Positions 8,890-18,066 of a stretch of DNA of 64,000 bases are shown one piece after another (position 1 is the first letter of the stretch; each line of letters starts with the position of its first letter). The stretch comes from Treponema sp. Marseille-Q4130 (GTDB lineage: Bacteria > Spirochaetota > Spirochaetia > Treponematales > Treponemataceae): the NCBI RefSeq assembly GCF_014334325.1, contig NZ_JACSET010000006.1:97459-161458 (forward strand), in the 5' to 3' direction. Under the pieces are notes generated by a model that was not told the DNA's origin, ran no database searches, and saw nothing but the letters and a program-made list of their open reading frames with translations. The position numbers and the translations under genes are program-made.

Positions 8890-9141
8890 TCAACTTTCCG
8901 CAGGCGTTTCTGCAGGAGCAGCTTCCGCTGCAGGAGCGGCTGCAACCGGCTCTTTTGCCGGAGCTTCTCTGCGCGCTTTGTTTTTCATCGCCGCATTGCA
9001 GAATTTGCACACTTTCACTTTTTGTCCGTCGATTTCAACTTCATACAGAACTTTGATACCGGTTTTATGACAGACGGGGCACTCGTCTCTGCCGCGCGAC
9101 GGCAAAGAGCGCAAACCCGTTCCTCGATGATTTTTAGACAT
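8890..9141 (-). CDS. Small zinc-ribbon protein downstream of rplQ
   Basis: An 83-residue protein starting at MSKNHRGTGL. The core holds CPVC near residue 20 and CKFC about 25 residues later, separated by the strand pair KVLYEVEIDGQKVKV. This is a four-cysteine zinc ribbon. A basic segment follows, then a tail made almost only of Ala, Pro and Glu. A GGGAG ribosome site precedes the ATG. It follows rplQ after a 284-base gap filled by a structured leader RNA. The position next to ribosomal genes, the basic zinc ribbon and a tail like those on several ribosomal proteins nearby suggest a ribosome- or RNA-associated role, but that is inference. No named family is recognised. Confidence 0.7.
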   Translation of the reverse strand: MSKNHRGTGLRSLPSRGRDECPVCHKTGIKVLYEVEIDGQKVKVCKFCNAAMKNKARREAPAKEPVAAAPAAEAAPAETPAES

Positions 9142-9330
9142 ACATACTCCCATAAAAACTTTTGCAGGATGTTTCAACATCCGAAAAAGTTTTTAGTCGT
9201 GCGCGCGCCTCGCAACGAGCGCGTAGGCGCGAAGTTTCGAGCGGCGCACATGTCGAATAGTCGAGTTTGCAACGCAAACTCGAAATACGAAACAACGGCG
9301 ATATTTTAGACGGCGTTTCGTATCATCTCC
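9142..9330 (-). promoter_or_regulatory. Structured 5' leader RNA, copy 1
   Basis: This is the leader of the zinc-ribbon gene. On the minus strand it has P1 (ATACGAAAC/GTTTCGTAT, arms at 315-323 and 285-293 of the 9000s) closing the loop CCGTCTAAAATATCGCCGT. Next comes P2 (CGAGTTTGC/GCAAACTCG, 9261-9283, here with a 3-base loop), a GC-rich P3, and P4 (AAAACTTTT/AAAAGTTTT with an inner GGATGT/ACATCC stem, 9154-9195). The Shine-Dalgarno GGGAG and the ATG follow at once. The same order of helices recurs at 42069-42390 and 57320-57545. Confidence 0.8.
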
Positions 9331-9359
9331 CATAACGTTTACGGAAAACGTCGGTTTTC

Positions 9360-9420
9360 ATAAACGCTTTAAGGCACTGTCCGAAAAGTAAGCGGCTTTT
9401 AAGACAGTCCCCCTTTTTAT
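9360..9420. terminator. Terminator-like inverted repeat after rplQ
   Basis: ACTGTC and GACAGT, about 25 bases apart, form a hairpin between rplQ and the zinc-ribbon leader. On the plus strand the second arm is followed by CCCCC and a T run. The arm with CTGTCC followed by GAAAAGTAA resembles that of the large inverted repeat at 58842-59019. Confidence 0.45.
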
Positions 9421-9425
9421 CGATA

Positions 9426-9932
9426 TTATTTTTTCGAGTCGGCTTTATCGGTTTTTGCCGATTTTTTTGTGCCGTCCGATTTCTTTTCCGTGCTCTTTTT
9501 TTCGCCCGCGTTCTTTTTCTCCGCCGACTTCGCCGCTTTTTTTTCGGCTTTTTCCTCTTCGCTCGACGTATCGAGTTTATAATCGACGAGTTCGAGTATG
9601 ACGACATCGGCGGCATCGCCGCAGCGGAAACCGAGTTTTAAAATACGCGTATAACCGCCGGCGCGTTCTTTCATGCGCGGTCCGATCTCCGTAAAAAGCT
9701 TATTCAAGATTTTTTCATCGGAAATAAACTTTGCCGCCTCTCGGCGATTGTGCACGGAATCCTCTTTTGCGCGCGTAATCAGTTTTTCCGCAGATCTGCG
9801 CACTTCTTTCGCTTTCGACTGCGTCGTCGTAATGCGTTCGAATCGAAAAAGAGACGTTACCATATTCCGCGACATAGCTCTGCGATGTGCAGGCGTTCGT
9901 GAAAGCGGATTAAATCCCATCTTATGATTCAT
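9426..9932 (-). CDS. rplQ: Ribosomal protein L17 (bL17) with long Lys/Ala tail
   Basis: A 168-residue large-subunit protein that lines the peptide exit region. The N-terminal pattern [24 protein letters not shown] and the later [23 protein letters not shown] are those of L17. Typical L17 is about 120 residues. Here about 45 extra residues of Lys, Ala, Glu and Ser form a low-complexity tail. The start at 9932 overlaps the rpoA stop by 11 bases (a second ATG lies 4 codons further), with AAGGAAG as ribosome site, so translation is probably coupled to rpoA. Confidence 0.95.
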   Translation of the reverse strand: MNHKMGFNPLSRTPAHRRAMSRNMVTSLFRFERITTTQSKAKEVRRSAEKLITRAKEDSVHNRREAAKFISDEKILNKLFTEIGPRMKERAGGYTRILKLGFRCGDAADVVILELVDYKLDTSSEEEKAEKKAAKSAEKKNAGEKKSTEKKSDGTKKSAKTDKADSKK

Positions 9933-10971
9933 CTGTTTCTTCCTTCTTAGTGATATTCAAATTCTTCAGATGACTGTAATCGGTCATGCCGAGCGACAAA
10001 CCCCATTCCTGAAGCTTTTCTACAATTTCCGTGAGACTCTTTTTGCCGAAGTTGCGCGTCTTCGTAATATCGTCTTCCGTCTTTTTCGTCAGCTCGCCGA
10101 TCGTGCGGATATTCGCATTTTTCAAGCAGTTCGACGAACGCACCGAAAGCTCAAGCTCGTCGACGGGAGTGTTGAGGATTTCGCGGATCCGCTTATCGCC
10201 CTCATCGCCGTCATCCCCTCCGGAAAGCGCAGTATCGTCAAAATTGATAAAAATTCTAAAATGCTCTTCGGCGATTTTAGCCGCTTCGGCGAGCGCGTCT
10301 TCGGGAGAAATCGTTCCGTCCGTCCAGATTTCGAGCACGAGCTTGTCGTAATCGTTTCTCTGTCCGACGCGGCACGGTTCGATCGCATATTTTACTTTGA
10401 CGATCGGCGTAAAGATCGCATCCATCGGGATCGTACCGACGATTTCGATATAATGTTCGTTTACTTCGGCAGGAACATAGCCTCTGCCCAAATCGACTTG
10501 GATTTCGATATCGACTCGCGCGCCGTCCGTCATCGTAAAGATGAGCGCGTCTTTCGTCATGATTTCAAGTTCGCCCTCTTTGGCAAAGTCGTCGCTTTTG
10601 ACCGTGCCGGGCCCTTTGAACTCATACAAAATCGTATCTTGCTCCGTATCGCCGGGCAATCGCAAACGCATCTGTTTTAAGCTGTTGATAACTTCCAACG
10701 TGTCTTCCGCGATATTCGGAATCGCTTCGAATTCGCTTGAAATGACATGAGGAACACCTTCGGCATCGTACGACGTAATCCTAACGGAAGTAACCGCATA
10801 GCCCTGAATCGAAGAGAGCAGGACGCGCCGGAGCGTATTGCCGATCGTCGTCCCGAATCCCGTTTCAAACGGGTACGCCGTAAACTTTCCGTAATTCGGA
10901 TTCGTTTCGAGCGGGGTGTAAGTAATGCCTTTCGGTTTTTTAAAACCTTTGAGCAGATTTTTGCGAGCCAT
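9922..10971 (-). CDS. rpoA: RNA polymerase alpha subunit
   Basis: A 349-residue protein. The N-terminal domain, which dimerises and starts polymerase assembly, shows [28 protein letters not shown]. The C-terminal domain, which contacts UP elements and activators, shows [21 protein letters not shown] and [19 protein letters not shown]. An acidic linker ([10 protein letters not shown], about residue 250) joins them. Length is slightly above the usual 320-330 because of this linker. It lies between rpsK and rplQ. rpsD, which often precedes rpoA in other bacteria, is absent, as in known treponemes. Confidence 0.97.
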   Translation of the reverse strand: MARKNLLKGFKKPKGITYTPLETNPNYGKFTAYPFETGFGTTIGNTLRRVLLSSIQGYAVTSVRITSYDAEGVPHVISSEFEAIPNIAEDTLEVINSLKQMRLRLPGDTEQDTILYEFKGPGTVKSDDFAKEGELEIMTKDALIFTMTDGARVDIEIQVDLGRGYVPAEVNEHYIEIVGTIPMDAIFTPIVKVKYAIEPCRVGQRNDYDKLVLEIWTDGTISPEDALAEAAKIAEEHFRIFINFDDTALSGGDDGDEGDKRIREILNTPVDELELSVRSSNCLKNANIRTIGELTKKTEDDITKTRNFGKKSLTEIVEKLQEWGLSLGMTDYSHLKNLNITKKEETDES

Positions 10972-10980
10972 CTGAACTCC

Positions 10981-11361
10981 TTACATACTGCGTGTTTTGC
11001 GCGGGCGGCATCCGTTATGGGGAATCGGCGTAACGTCGGAAATCGATTTTACTTTAAGTCCCATGTTGCCGATGGAGCGGATCGCGTTTTCACGTCCCAT
11101 TCCCGGTCCCTTGACATACACGTGGACTTCGCGCAAGCCGTAGCTCGCGGCTTTTTGAATAGCGGATTCCGCAACCGACTGCGCGGCAAACGGAGTCGAT
11201 TTTTTCGCTCCGCGGAAGCCGAGCCCGCCGGAAGACGCCCATGCAATCGTATTGCCCTGCAAGTCGGTAATCGTAACGATCGTATTATTGAATGTAGCTT
11301 GAATGTATACGTTGCCTTCGTATACGCTCTTTTTTTCTTTTCGCTTTTTAACCGTAGCCAT
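10981..11361 (-). CDS. rpsK: Ribosomal protein S11 (uS11)
   Basis: A 126-residue small-subunit platform protein. The start MATVKKRK is chosen over an in-frame start 57 bases upstream because GGGAG lies just before it and family length fits. Diagnostic segments are [27 protein letters not shown] and the C-terminal [13 protein letters not shown]. It is separated from rpsM by 110 bases holding a terminator-like hairpin, and is followed 9 bases later by rpoA. Confidence 0.97.
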   Translation of the reverse strand: MATVKKRKEKKSVYEGNVYIQATFNNTIVTITDLQGNTIAWASSGGLGFRGAKKSTPFAAQSVAESAIQKAASYGLREVHVYVKGPGMGRENAIRSIGNMGLKVKSISDVTPIPHNGCRPRKTRSM

Positions 11362-11371
11362 TGTATCTCCC

Positions 11372-11393
11372 AAAAACGCCGCATCGGACGGCG
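11372..11393 (-). terminator. Terminator-like hairpin between rpsM and rpsK
   Basis: On the minus strand CGCCG, a 7-base loop and CGGCG are followed directly by five T and then by the rpsK ribosome site. It could act as an attenuator inside the operon. Confidence 0.5.
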
Positions 11394-11471
11394 CCGTATC
11401 TTTTGCCGCAAAACGCATCCGCTCCTTTTACGCCGCAAATACACGGACGGAGCGGGTATGCACAAAACCGC

Positions 11472-11840
11472 TTACGCCTTTTTCTTGTTGGCGACCGTCT
11501 TCTTTTTACCTTTGCGCGTGCGCGCATTCGTGCGCGTGCGCTGTCCGCGTACCGGAAGACCGCGTCTGTGGCGCAGCCCGCGATAGCAGCCGATATCCAT
11601 AAGGCGCTTTAAGTTCAAACCGATTTCCGTGCGGAGGCGGCCTTCGACTTTGTAATTTTTGTCGATCGCTTCGCGCACGCGGGCAAGCTCTTCTTCCGTA
11701 AGGTCGTTTGCCAATTTTTGCGGATCTACTTTAGCTTTTTCGCAGATATCGCGCGCCGCGGGGCGGCCGATACCGTAAATATACGTCAACGCAATGCTTA
11801 TGTGTTTGTTCGGGATATCCACACCCTCAATTCGAGCCAT
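11472..11840 (-). CDS. rpsM: Ribosomal protein S13 (uS13)
   Basis: A 122-residue protein of the 30S head that contacts tRNA and the 50S subunit. It begins [13 protein letters not shown] and contains [13 protein letters not shown] and the basic end [20 protein letters not shown]. Length and motifs are standard. It starts 11 bases after rpmJ and belongs to the secY-rpmJ-rpsM-rpsK series. Confidence 0.97.
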   Translation of the reverse strand: MARIEGVDIPNKHISIALTYIYGIGRPAARDICEKAKVDPQKLANDLTEEELARVREAIDKNYKVEGRLRTEIGLNLKRLMDIGCYRGLRHRRGLPVRGQRTRTNARTRKGKKKTVANKKKA

Positions 11841-11851
11841 ACAGTTTCTCC

Positions 11852-11965
11852 TTAGCCCTGTCTCTGCTTATGCTTCGGGTTCGTGCAAATGATGCGGATG
11901 ATGCCGCCCCGTTTGATAACCTTGCAATTTGCACAGATCGGTTTTACACTGGTTCGTACTTTCAT
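11852..11965 (-). CDS. rpmJ: Ribosomal protein L36 (bL36), zinc type
   Basis: A 37-residue protein read directly from the sequence: it starts [11 protein letters not shown] and ends KHKQRQG. It carries the zinc ligands C..C (ICANC), a third Cys (IICTN) and a His near the end, so it is the C+ form. It binds 23S rRNA near the peptidyl-transferase end of helix 89. It sits between secY (38 bases) and rpsM (11 bases), the usual place. Confidence 0.95.
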   Translation of the reverse strand: MKVRTSVKPICANCKVIKRGGIIRIICTNPKHKQRQG

Positions 11966-12003
11966 ACTGTTCTCCCATGCAATGTTTCCGCTATACGCAA
12001 AGC

Positions 12004-13338
12004 CTAGAGGCTCCGCGACCTGATTCTGCCCTTCGTCGTCAATCCGTCGTGATGGTGCATTTTGAGAAGGGCTTCAACCTGACTCATCGTATCCAAATCA
12101 ACACCGACCATAATGATCAACGACGTTCCGCCCATCAACATTGCGATGGACTGCGGAAATTTGAAAATCGTTTGAATAAAGGTCGGCAATATCGCGATAA
12201 CGCACAAAAAGATCGCGCCGGGCAATATGAGCCGATTCAATATCCGCTGCAGATATTCTTCCGTTTTATCCGTCCGCACGCCGGGAATGGAGCCTCCGTT
12301 TTCCCTGATGTTTTTTGCAATTTCCGTGGGGTTCAGCGTTACCTGAGTGTAGAAGTATGCAAAAAAGACGATGAGGATGACGAGCAGAATATTATACGAT
12401 ACTCCGTTCGGCGTGAGGAACGACGCGAGGCGCGCCACCCACCGTGCGGAATTCTGATTGCTTCCGAACATTTGAATAAGCTGGATCGGGAACGTCAAAA
12501 GCGAAGACGCGAAAATGAGCGGGATGACGTTCGACGGATTGATCTTAAACGGGATATACGTGTTTTGTCCGCCGTACATTTTCCGTCCGACGACGCGCTT
12601 GGCATAGTGTACGGGTATTTTCCGTTCGCCCGACTCTTCGTATACGACGAGCGCGATGATACCGATAAACATGACAAGCACGATGATCGCAAACACAAAC
12701 TGTACGTCGCCTGCAACGATTTTCCGGCCGAGTTCCACGACCGCGCTCGGAAGACGCGCAACGATACCCGCAAAGATCATCATCGAAATGCCGTTGCCGA
12801 TACCGCGCGACGTAATTTGGTCTCCGAGCCAAATCGTCACCATGGAGCCTGTCGTAACCGTTATCATCGCAAGCATACGGAACGCGATCCTGTTTTCAAT
12901 AACGATTGAATTCGGAATGCTCGACGCGTAAACCGTCACCGCATAAGACTGGAGCAGGCACACGAAAATCGTGCCGACCCGCGTCCACATCGCGATTTTA
13001 CGCTGACCGCCGTCTTCTTCGGCGACGCGCTTCAACGACGGAAAGATGATCACCGCAAGCTGCATGATGATCTGCGTCGAAATATACGGCATAACGCCGA
13101 GCATGAAAATAGAAAAATTCGAAAAAGCGCCGCCGACGAAAAAGTCCATATAACTCGCAAACGCGTTTTTGTTTTGGCGTGCGAGCTCATCAAAGTAGGA
13201 CAGGAGCACGTTCGCGTCGATACCCGGTATCGTCAGGACGCTTCCCATGCGGAAAACGGCCAAAATCAACAGGGTAAAGAGCAGACGGCTGCGGAGCTCT
13301 TTGATTTTAAACATATTCACGATAGAATTGCCTGCCAT
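12004..13338 (-). CDS. secY: Protein translocase channel SecY
   Basis: A 444-residue integral membrane protein with ten hydrophobic helices, the channel of the SecYEG complex. Segments such as [38 protein letters not shown] and [21 protein letters not shown] are SecY signatures. It follows rplO after 15 bases and precedes rpmJ, the normal place at the end of the spc operon. Confidence 0.97.
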   Translation of the reverse strand: MAGNSIVNMFKIKELRSRLLFTLLILAVFRMGSVLTIPGIDANVLLSYFDELARQNKNAFASYMDFFVGGAFSNFSIFMLGVMPYISTQIIMQLAVIIFPSLKRVAEEDGGQRKIAMWTRVGTIFVCLLQSYAVTVYASSIPNSIVIENRIAFRMLAMITVTTGSMVTIWLGDQITSRGIGNGISMMIFAGIVARLPSAVVELGRKIVAGDVQFVFAIIVLVMFIGIIALVVYEESGERKIPVHYAKRVVGRKMYGGQNTYIPFKINPSNVIPLIFASSLLTFPIQLIQMFGSNQNSARWVARLASFLTPNGVSYNILLVILIVFFAYFYTQVTLNPTEIAKNIRENGGSIPGVRTDKTEEYLQRILNRLILPGAIFLCVIAILPTFIQTIFKFPQSIAMLMGGTSLIIMVGVDLDTMSQVEALLKMHHHDGLTTKGRIRSRSL

Positions 13339-13353
13339 GACGTAAACTCCGCG

Positions 13354-13908
13354 TTATTTTTTCTTGTCGCCGGCAGGTTTTGCCGCCGCTTCTTTTTTCG
13401 CGTCTCGCACTTTCGCGTACGCCGCATTCCGCTCTTTTCTGTTTTGTCCGACGGCTGCCTGAACTGTCCCACCCGCCTTTTCGATCTTCTCTTTTGCGGA
13501 CGCGGAAATCTTATCGACCGTTACCGAAAGCTTTTTCGTTACGTCTCCGTCGCCGAGAATTTTGATCTTCGCATTGCGCTTCGACGGAATGAGTCCCTTC
13601 GCAACGAGGGAAGCGCGGTCGACGGTTTCTCCGTCTGCGAACTTCGCTTCGAGATCCGAAACGTTGAAATAGAGCACGTCTTCTTTAAAACGCGCGTTCG
13701 AAAATCCGCGCTGCGCGACACGGCGGAAAAGCGGCATCTGACCGCCTTCGAATCCGATGTAGGGATTACCGCCACCCGAACGCGATTGCTGACCTTTATT
13801 GCCTTTTCCCGCCGTCGTTCCGAGTCCCGATGAGGAACCGCGTCCGACGCGCTTGGGCTTTTTATTTGCGCCTTCCGGTGCGTGAAGTACGGGATTGTAA
13901 TCCGACAT
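13354..13908 (-). CDS. rplO: Ribosomal protein L15 (uL15)
   Basis: A 184-residue protein. The start MSDYNPVLHAPEGA overlaps the rpmD stop by one base (TAATG). Motifs are KRVGRGSSSGLGTTAGKGNKGQQSRSGG and PYIGFEGGQMPLFRRVAQRGF. The C-terminal 40 residues are Ala- and Lys-rich (KKEAAAKPAGDKKK) and exceed the usual 145-150 residues. Translation is probably coupled to rpmD. Confidence 0.96.
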   Translation of the reverse strand: MSDYNPVLHAPEGANKKPKRVGRGSSSGLGTTAGKGNKGQQSRSGGGNPYIGFEGGQMPLFRRVAQRGFSNARFKEDVLYFNVSDLEAKFADGETVDRASLVAKGLIPSKRNAKIKILGDGDVTKKLSVTVDKISASAKEKIEKAGGTVQAAVGQNRKERNAAYAKVRDAKKEAAAKPAGDKKK

Positions 13909-14093
13909 TATTTCGCCTCCTCGACTGCAAGAAGGTGAGAACATCTTGCAATCATTCCGCGAATTGAAGCGTTATCGTCGTGCACGACCGACGAATTGAG
14001 TTTCCCCAGACCGAGCGAGCGCACGGTCGCTTTTACATCCGACTTCTGTCTGATCGTGCTTTTTTTAAGCGTAATCTTGAGTTTACCTGCCAT
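13908..14093 (-). CDS. rpmD: Ribosomal protein L30 (uL30)
   Basis: A 61-residue protein with the L30 pattern KITLKKSTIRQKSDVKATVRSLGLGK and a conserved end MIARCSHLLAVEE. It starts 3 bases after rpsE and overlaps rplO by one base. Confidence 0.95.
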   Translation of the reverse strand: MAGKLKITLKKSTIRQKSDVKATVRSLGLGKLNSSVVHDDNASIRGMIARCSHLLAVEEAK

Positions 14094-14096
14094 AGA

Positions 14097-14732
14097 TTAA
14101 CCCCACAACTCGTCGAGCGTTTTGCCCCTGCCCGCAGCGATGGCCTTTGCATTGAACAAGTGTTCGATCGCATTGAACGTCGCGCGCACGACATTGACGG
14201 AAGCGCTCGCGCCGAGCGATTTTGAAATGATATCCGTCGCTCCCGCCGCGTCCATAATCGCGCGAACCGCCCCTCCGGCAATGATGCCGGTACCCGGACA
14301 GGCCGGTTTGATAAGCACTTCGGAGCTTTTATATTTGCCGATCATCTCATGCGGAATCGTTCCGTTTTTTACCGGCACGACGATGAGATTCCGCTTTGCG
14401 CGGTCGATACTCTTTTTGATGGCTTCGGTTACGTCGTTCGCCTTTCCGAACCCGTAGCCGACGCGTCCTTTTTTATCGCCGACGACCGTGAGCGCCGCAA
14501 ATGAAAAGCGGCGACCGCCCTTTACGACTTTTGCCGTACGATTCAGCATGACGAGCTTTTCGACGAATTCTTTGTCTTCTTCGCTTCTGCGCTCGCCGCG
14601 GTCTCTGCCCCTGCCCCGCCTCTCTCGTCCGCCTTCGCGGGCGTTTTCTCTGGAAGCTTCCGCGCGGGGCGTATCCTTCGGATCGGGTGCAGCTTTAACT
14701 TCTTTTACTTCTTTATTTTCCTGCTCTGCCAT
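14097..14732 (-). CDS. rpsE: Ribosomal protein S5 (uS5) with charged N-terminal extension
   Basis: A 211-residue decoding-site protein. The start MAEQENK follows GGGAG; an upstream in-frame start at 14780 would overlap rplR. The S5 core begins near residue 52 (EFVEKLVMLNRTAKVVKGGRRFSF) and includes GKANDVTEAIKKSIDRAK and the C-terminal AIEHLFNAKAIAAGRGK. The first 50 residues are made of Glu, Arg, Asp, Gly and Ala and are absent from the usual 165-residue protein. This is one of several low-complexity extensions on ribosomal proteins here. Confidence 0.95.
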   Translation of the reverse strand: MAEQENKEVKEVKAAPDPKDTPRAEASRENAREGGRERRGRGRDRGERRSEEDKEFVEKLVMLNRTAKVVKGGRRFSFAALTVVGDKKGRVGYGFGKANDVTEAIKKSIDRAKRNLIVVPVKNGTIPHEMIGKYKSSEVLIKPACPGTGIIAGGAVRAIMDAAGATDIISKSLGASASVNVVRATFNAIEHLFNAKAIAAGRGKTLDELWG

Positions 14733-14742
14733 ACATACTCCC

Positions 14743-15105
14743 TTAGAATACGATCCCCGCTTTGCGGGCTCCGTCGGCAAGTGCTTTGACGACGCCGTGA
14801 TAGAGATAACCGTTGCGGTCGAACACGACAGTCGTAATCTGTTTATCTTTCAAACGCGCGCCGAGCGCTTCGCCGAGCTTTGCGGCATCGGCAACGGTCG
14901 GTTTCAAATTCGCAAATTCCTTTTCGAGCGTCGAAATACATGCGAGCGTTTTGCCTGCATCGTCGTCGACGATCTGCACCGACAGATTTTTATTGCTCCG
15001 CGTCACCGTCATGCGGGGGCGGGAAGCCGTGCCCGATACCGTTTTACGGATGTGAAATTTTCTGTGCAGACGGCGTCTGTTTTTATCGTCCATCTTTTTA
15101 ATCAT
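14743..15105 (-). CDS. rplR: Ribosomal protein L18 (uL18)
   Basis: A 120-residue protein that binds 5S rRNA. Motifs are [41 protein letters not shown] and the end [23 protein letters not shown]. The start could be the first Met (15105) or the Met four codons later. It lies 11 bases after rplF. Confidence 0.95.
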   Translation of the reverse strand: MIKKMDDKNRRRLHRKFHIRKTVSGTASRPRMTVTRSNKNLSVQIVDDDAGKTLACISTLEKEFANLKPTVADAAKLGEALGARLKDKQITTVVFDRNGYLYHGVVKALADGARKAGIVF

Positions 15106-15116
15106 AACACTTCACC

Positions 15117-15656
15117 TTATTTTACGCCGGTTTTGCCGACTTTGCGTCTGATGACTTCGGTTTCATAGCGGATACCTTTGCCCTTATAGGGTTCGGGCTT
15201 GCGCAAACTGCGGATCTCCGCGCAAAACTGACCGACTTGCTGTTTGCTGATACCCGATACCGTAACTTTGCCGTTCGCATCGGCCGCAACCGTAAGTCCG
15301 TCGGGGATCAGCGCGATAAAATCGTTCGAATAGCCGAGGTTCATCACCAGTTCTTTGCCTTTGACTTCGGCACGAAAACCGACGCCCGTGATGATGAGCG
15401 ATTTCGAAAAACCGGCCGTTACTCCGATCACCATATCTTTGATAAGGCTGCGGTACAAACCGTGATCCGCATTCGCCTGCTTCGAAGCGTTGTTCGGAGT
15501 AACGTGAATGTTTCCGTCTTCAAACGAAACTTTGACATTTTTTCCGTAGTGCTGATGCAGCTCGCCTTTCGGCCCCTTTACGGAAATCGAATCGGGGTTT
15601 ACCGTTACCGTGACGCCCGCCGGAACAGCGACGGGAAGTTTACCGAGTTTTGACAT
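15117..15656 (-). CDS. rplF: Ribosomal protein L6 (uL6)
   Basis: A 179-residue protein near the sarcin-ricin loop. It has the two-domain L6 pattern: SKLGKLPVAVPAGVTVTV with SVKGPKGEL at the front, and the C-terminal signature EPYKGKGIRYETEVIRRKVGKTGVK. Length is standard. It lies between rpsH and rplR. Confidence 0.97.
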   Translation of the reverse strand: MSKLGKLPVAVPAGVTVTVNPDSISVKGPKGELHQHYGKNVKVSFEDGNIHVTPNNASKQANADHGLYRSLIKDMVIGVTAGFSKSLIITGVGFRAEVKGKELVMNLGYSNDFIALIPDGLTVAADANGKVTVSGISKQQVGQFCAEIRSLRKPEPYKGKGIRYETEVIRRKVGKTGVK

Positions 15657-15668
15657 AGCTTTCTCCCC

Positions 15669-16067
15669 TTACCATACCGTACAGATCAATTCACCGCCGA
15701 CCATCTTTTCGGTCGCCTTTTTTCCGGTCGTCACGCCCGTCGACGTCGAAACGATGAGCGTTCCGTAGCCGTTGTACACGCGCGGCAAATCTTTAAAACC
15801 CGAATACACGCGGCGTCCGGGCGTCGAAATCTTTTTCATCCCGTGAATGACCGAATTGTTTTGACCGTCGTATTTCAAAAAGATGCGGATGATGTTTTTT
15901 CCGTCTTCCTGAACCTTTTTAAAGTTTTTGATATACCCTTCGGTTTTCAAAATCTTGACGATTTCCAGCTTCAGCTTCGAAGTCGGAACGTCGACTTTTT
16001 CGTGGCGGACAGCAACCGCATTCCGAACCTTGGTGAGCATATCTGCAACCGGATCTGATGCACTCAT
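15669..16067 (-). CDS. rpsH: Ribosomal protein S8 (uS8)
   Basis: A 132-residue protein that organises the central domain of 16S rRNA. Motifs are [24 protein letters not shown] and the end [23 protein letters not shown]. Length is standard. In well-studied bacteria S8 represses the spc operon by binding its mRNA; no equivalent site was identified here. Confidence 0.97.
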   Translation of the reverse strand: MSASDPVADMLTKVRNAVAVRHEKVDVPTSKLKLEIVKILKTEGYIKNFKKVQEDGKNIIRIFLKYDGQNNSVIHGMKKISTPGRRVYSGFKDLPRVYNGYGTLIVSTSTGVTTGKKATEKMVGGELICTVW

Positions 16068-16082
16068 TTTACACTCCTGCCG

Positions 16083-16268
16083 CTACCAACTCGATTTCGT
16101 GACGCCCGGAAGCAGGCCTTCACTTGCCAATTTACGGAAGCACAAACGGCACATTTTAAATTTCCGTAAATATCCACGCGGACGCCCGCAAATCTGACAG
16201 CGGTTGTATTCCCGTGTCGGATATTTTTGCTTGCGGGCAGCTTTAATAACCATCGATTTTTTAGCCAT
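16083..16268 (-). CDS. rpsN: Ribosomal protein S14 (uS14), short zinc type
   Basis: A 61-residue protein. It is the C+ form, with CQICGRPRG and CRLCFRKLA giving the four zinc ligands. The zinc-free long form of about 100 residues is not seen in the window. It sits between rplE and rpsH. Confidence 0.97.
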   Translation of the reverse strand: MAKKSMVIKAARKQKYPTREYNRCQICGRPRGYLRKFKMCRLCFRKLASEGLLPGVTKSSW

Positions 16269-16278
16269 AGGTCCTCAC

Positions 16279-16830
16279 TTATTTCCGGAACGGCATATTG
16301 AACTTGGCAAGCAAAGCGCGGGCTTCGTTGTCCGTCTTTGCACTCGTTACGATCGCGATATTCATGCCGGAGATCCGCGCGATTTTATCGAAATCGATTT
16401 CCGGAAAAATAATCTGTTCCGTAATGCCGAGAGAAAAATTCCCGTGTCCGTCAAATCCCGTCGATTTGATGCCGCGGAAATCCTTTACGCGCGGAAGCGC
16501 AACGTTGACAAGGCGGTCCAAAAATTCATACATCATTGTTCCGCGCAGCGTTACCCGTGCGCCCACTTCATTGCCCTCACGAAGTTTGAAATTGGCTATG
16601 CTTTTGCGAGCCTTTGTCTTGACCGCGTGCTGTCCCGTAATCTGAGCCAGATCTTCGACAGCGGCATCAAGAAGTTTCTTGTTGGTGAGAGCTTCGCCCA
16701 CGCCCATGCTCACGACAATCTTTTTGATTGCGGGAACCTGCATCGGCGTCGTATAGCCGAACTCTTTTATGAGAGCGGGAGCGATAGTTTCCTTGTAGAC
16801 TTTCTTAAGCCGAGGTACGTAATTGTCCAT
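16279..16830 (-). CDS. rplE: Ribosomal protein L5 (uL5)
   Basis: A 183-residue 5S-rRNA-binding protein. The start [14 protein letters not shown] overlaps the rplX stop by one base. Motifs are [46 protein letters not shown] and [21 protein letters not shown]. Length and position are standard. Confidence 0.97.
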   Translation of the reverse strand: MDNYVPRLKKVYKETIAPALIKEFGYTTPMQVPAIKKIVVSMGVGEALTNKKLLDAAVEDLAQITGQHAVKTKARKSIANFKLREGNEVGARVTLRGTMMYEFLDRLVNVALPRVKDFRGIKSTGFDGHGNFSLGITEQIIFPEIDFDKIARISGMNIAIVTSAKTDNEARALLAKFNMPFRK

Positions 16831-17147
16831 TACAGTGTTTCTCCACATTTACGGCAGACACGAACTTTTTTATCGCCGTCAATTTTATAACCGATCTTTA
16901 CCGGGCGTCCGCATTTTTTGCACACGACGCCGACGTTCGAAATGTGCAGCGGCGCTTCGACTTCAACGATGCCGCCCTGATCCTGCTGGCTTCTCCGCTT
17001 CATCGCTTTTTTCACGATATTGACGCCGGAGACGATCACTTTGTCTTTTTTCGGAATGATGCGCACGACCGAGCCGCGTTTTCCCTTATCTTTGCCGGCA
17101 AGCACTTCTACGTTGTCGTTCTTTTTAATTTTGAATTTCTTCTGCAT
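16830..17147 (-). CDS. rplX: Ribosomal protein L24 (uL24), cysteine-containing form
   Basis: A 105-residue assembly-initiator protein with the KOW motif ([34 protein letters not shown]). Its C-terminal part carries two CxxC pairs (VVCKKCGRP and VCRKCGETL), so it should bind zinc. Such an end occurs in some bacteria, but not in E. coli. It overlaps rplE by one base. Confidence 0.96.
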   Translation of the reverse strand: MQKKFKIKKNDNVEVLAGKDKGKRGSVVRIIPKKDKVIVSGVNIVKKAMKRRSQQDQGGIVEVEAPLHISNVGVVCKKCGRPVKIGYKIDGDKKVRVCRKCGETL

Positions 17148-17159
17148 ACGAAATGCTCC

Positions 17160-17528
17160 TTACAATACTTCCGGCGCAAGCGAAACGATTTTCATAAAAT
17201 CCATATCGCGCAGTTCGCGGGCGACCGGTCCGAACACGCGTTTGCCTTTCGGATTTTTATTGTCGTCGACGATGACGCACGCGTTGTCGTCGAAACGGAT
17301 ATAGGTTCCGTCCGGACGGCGGTATTCTTTGGACTGGCGCACGATAACGGCTTTTTCGACCGCACCCTTTTTGATCGTCGACGTCGGGATCGCGTCTTTG
17401 ACGGCTACGACGATGATGTCGCCGATGCCGGCATAGCGACGATGCGTGCCGCCGAGAACCTTAATACACTGAACCATTTTTGCACCGGAGTTATCCGCAA
17501 CGGTAAGCATGGACTGCATTTGAATCAT
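17160..17528 (-). CDS. rplN: Ribosomal protein L14 (uL14)
   Basis: A 122-residue protein with the highly conserved patterns [51 protein letters not shown] and [24 protein letters not shown]. Length is exactly standard. It lies between rpsQ and rplX. Confidence 0.98.
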   Translation of the reverse strand: MIQMQSMLTVADNSGAKMVQCIKVLGGTHRRYAGIGDIIVVAVKDAIPTSTIKKGAVEKAVIVRQSKEYRRPDGTYIRFDDNACVIVDDNKNPKGKRVFGPVARELRDMDFMKIVSLAPEVL

Positions 17529-17543
17529 ACTGTTGCTCCTGCG

Positions 17544-17819
17544 TTATTTTGCACGTTCGATAATTTCGACAAGCCGCCAGCGCTTGTGCCGGCTGAGCGG
17601 TCTGCACTCCACGATGCGCACGGTGTCTCCGATATGAGCGTCGTTTTTTTCATCGTGAGCCATATACTTCTTTGTCCGTTTAACGTATTTTTTATAAAGC
17701 CTGTCCATCTTCCTTGTCGTAACGGAAACGACGATCGATTTTTCCATTTTATCGCTCGTCACGAGACCGACAAACGAATGGTGATTCGGCTTTTTTACCT
17801 GAACAGTCTGCTCTTCCAC
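17544..17819 (-). CDS. rpsQ: Ribosomal protein S17 (uS17)
   Basis: A 91-residue primary 16S-binding protein. Motifs are [37 protein letters not shown] and [23 protein letters not shown]. It starts 10 bases after rpmC. Confidence 0.97.
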   Translation of the reverse strand: MEEQTVQVKKPNHHSFVGLVTSDKMEKSIVVSVTTRKMDRLYKKYVKRTKKYMAHDEKNDAHIGDTVRIVECRPLSRHKRWRLVEIIERAK

Positions 17820-17829
17820 GGTTCAGCTC

Positions 17830-18054
17830 CTATTTGTTTGCTTCGGCAGATTTTTGCGCCGCAGGGCTTTTCTGCCGGATGAACGTATTTAAGCGGGCGA
17901 TTTCGCGGCGCATCGTACGTTTTTGAAGCGGATTATCTACATGGGAGATTACCATCTTAAAACGTAAATCCATGTATTCTTTTTTCATCTTGTCGCGTTT
18001 TGCAACGAGTTCTTCATAAGACAGTTCTTTATCTTTGATATTTTTATCGGCCAT
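17830..18054 (-). CDS. rpmC: Ribosomal protein L29 (uL29)
   Basis: A 74-residue helical protein at the exit-tunnel rim. The pattern LSYEELVAKRDKMKKEYMDLRFKM and the later RREIARLNTFIRQK identify it. The Ala-, Ser- and Lys-rich end adds a few residues. It follows rplP after 12 bases. Confidence 0.95.
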   Translation of the reverse strand: MADKNIKDKELSYEELVAKRDKMKKEYMDLRFKMVISHVDNPLQKRTMRREIARLNTFIRQKSPAAQKSAEANK

Positions 18055-18066
18055 CTTATCCTCCCG

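Noticed and set aside
9142-9330. Known riboswitch (fluoride, guanidine, purine, SAM, c-di-GMP) for the repeated leader
   Set aside because: None of the consensus motifs I know fits the conserved P1 loop or the helix order, so it is left as an unnamed element.
9922-11361. Loss of rpsD between rpsK and rpoA
   Set aside because: Its absence here is the usual treponemal arrangement as far as I recall, and the gene is probably elsewhere in the genome.
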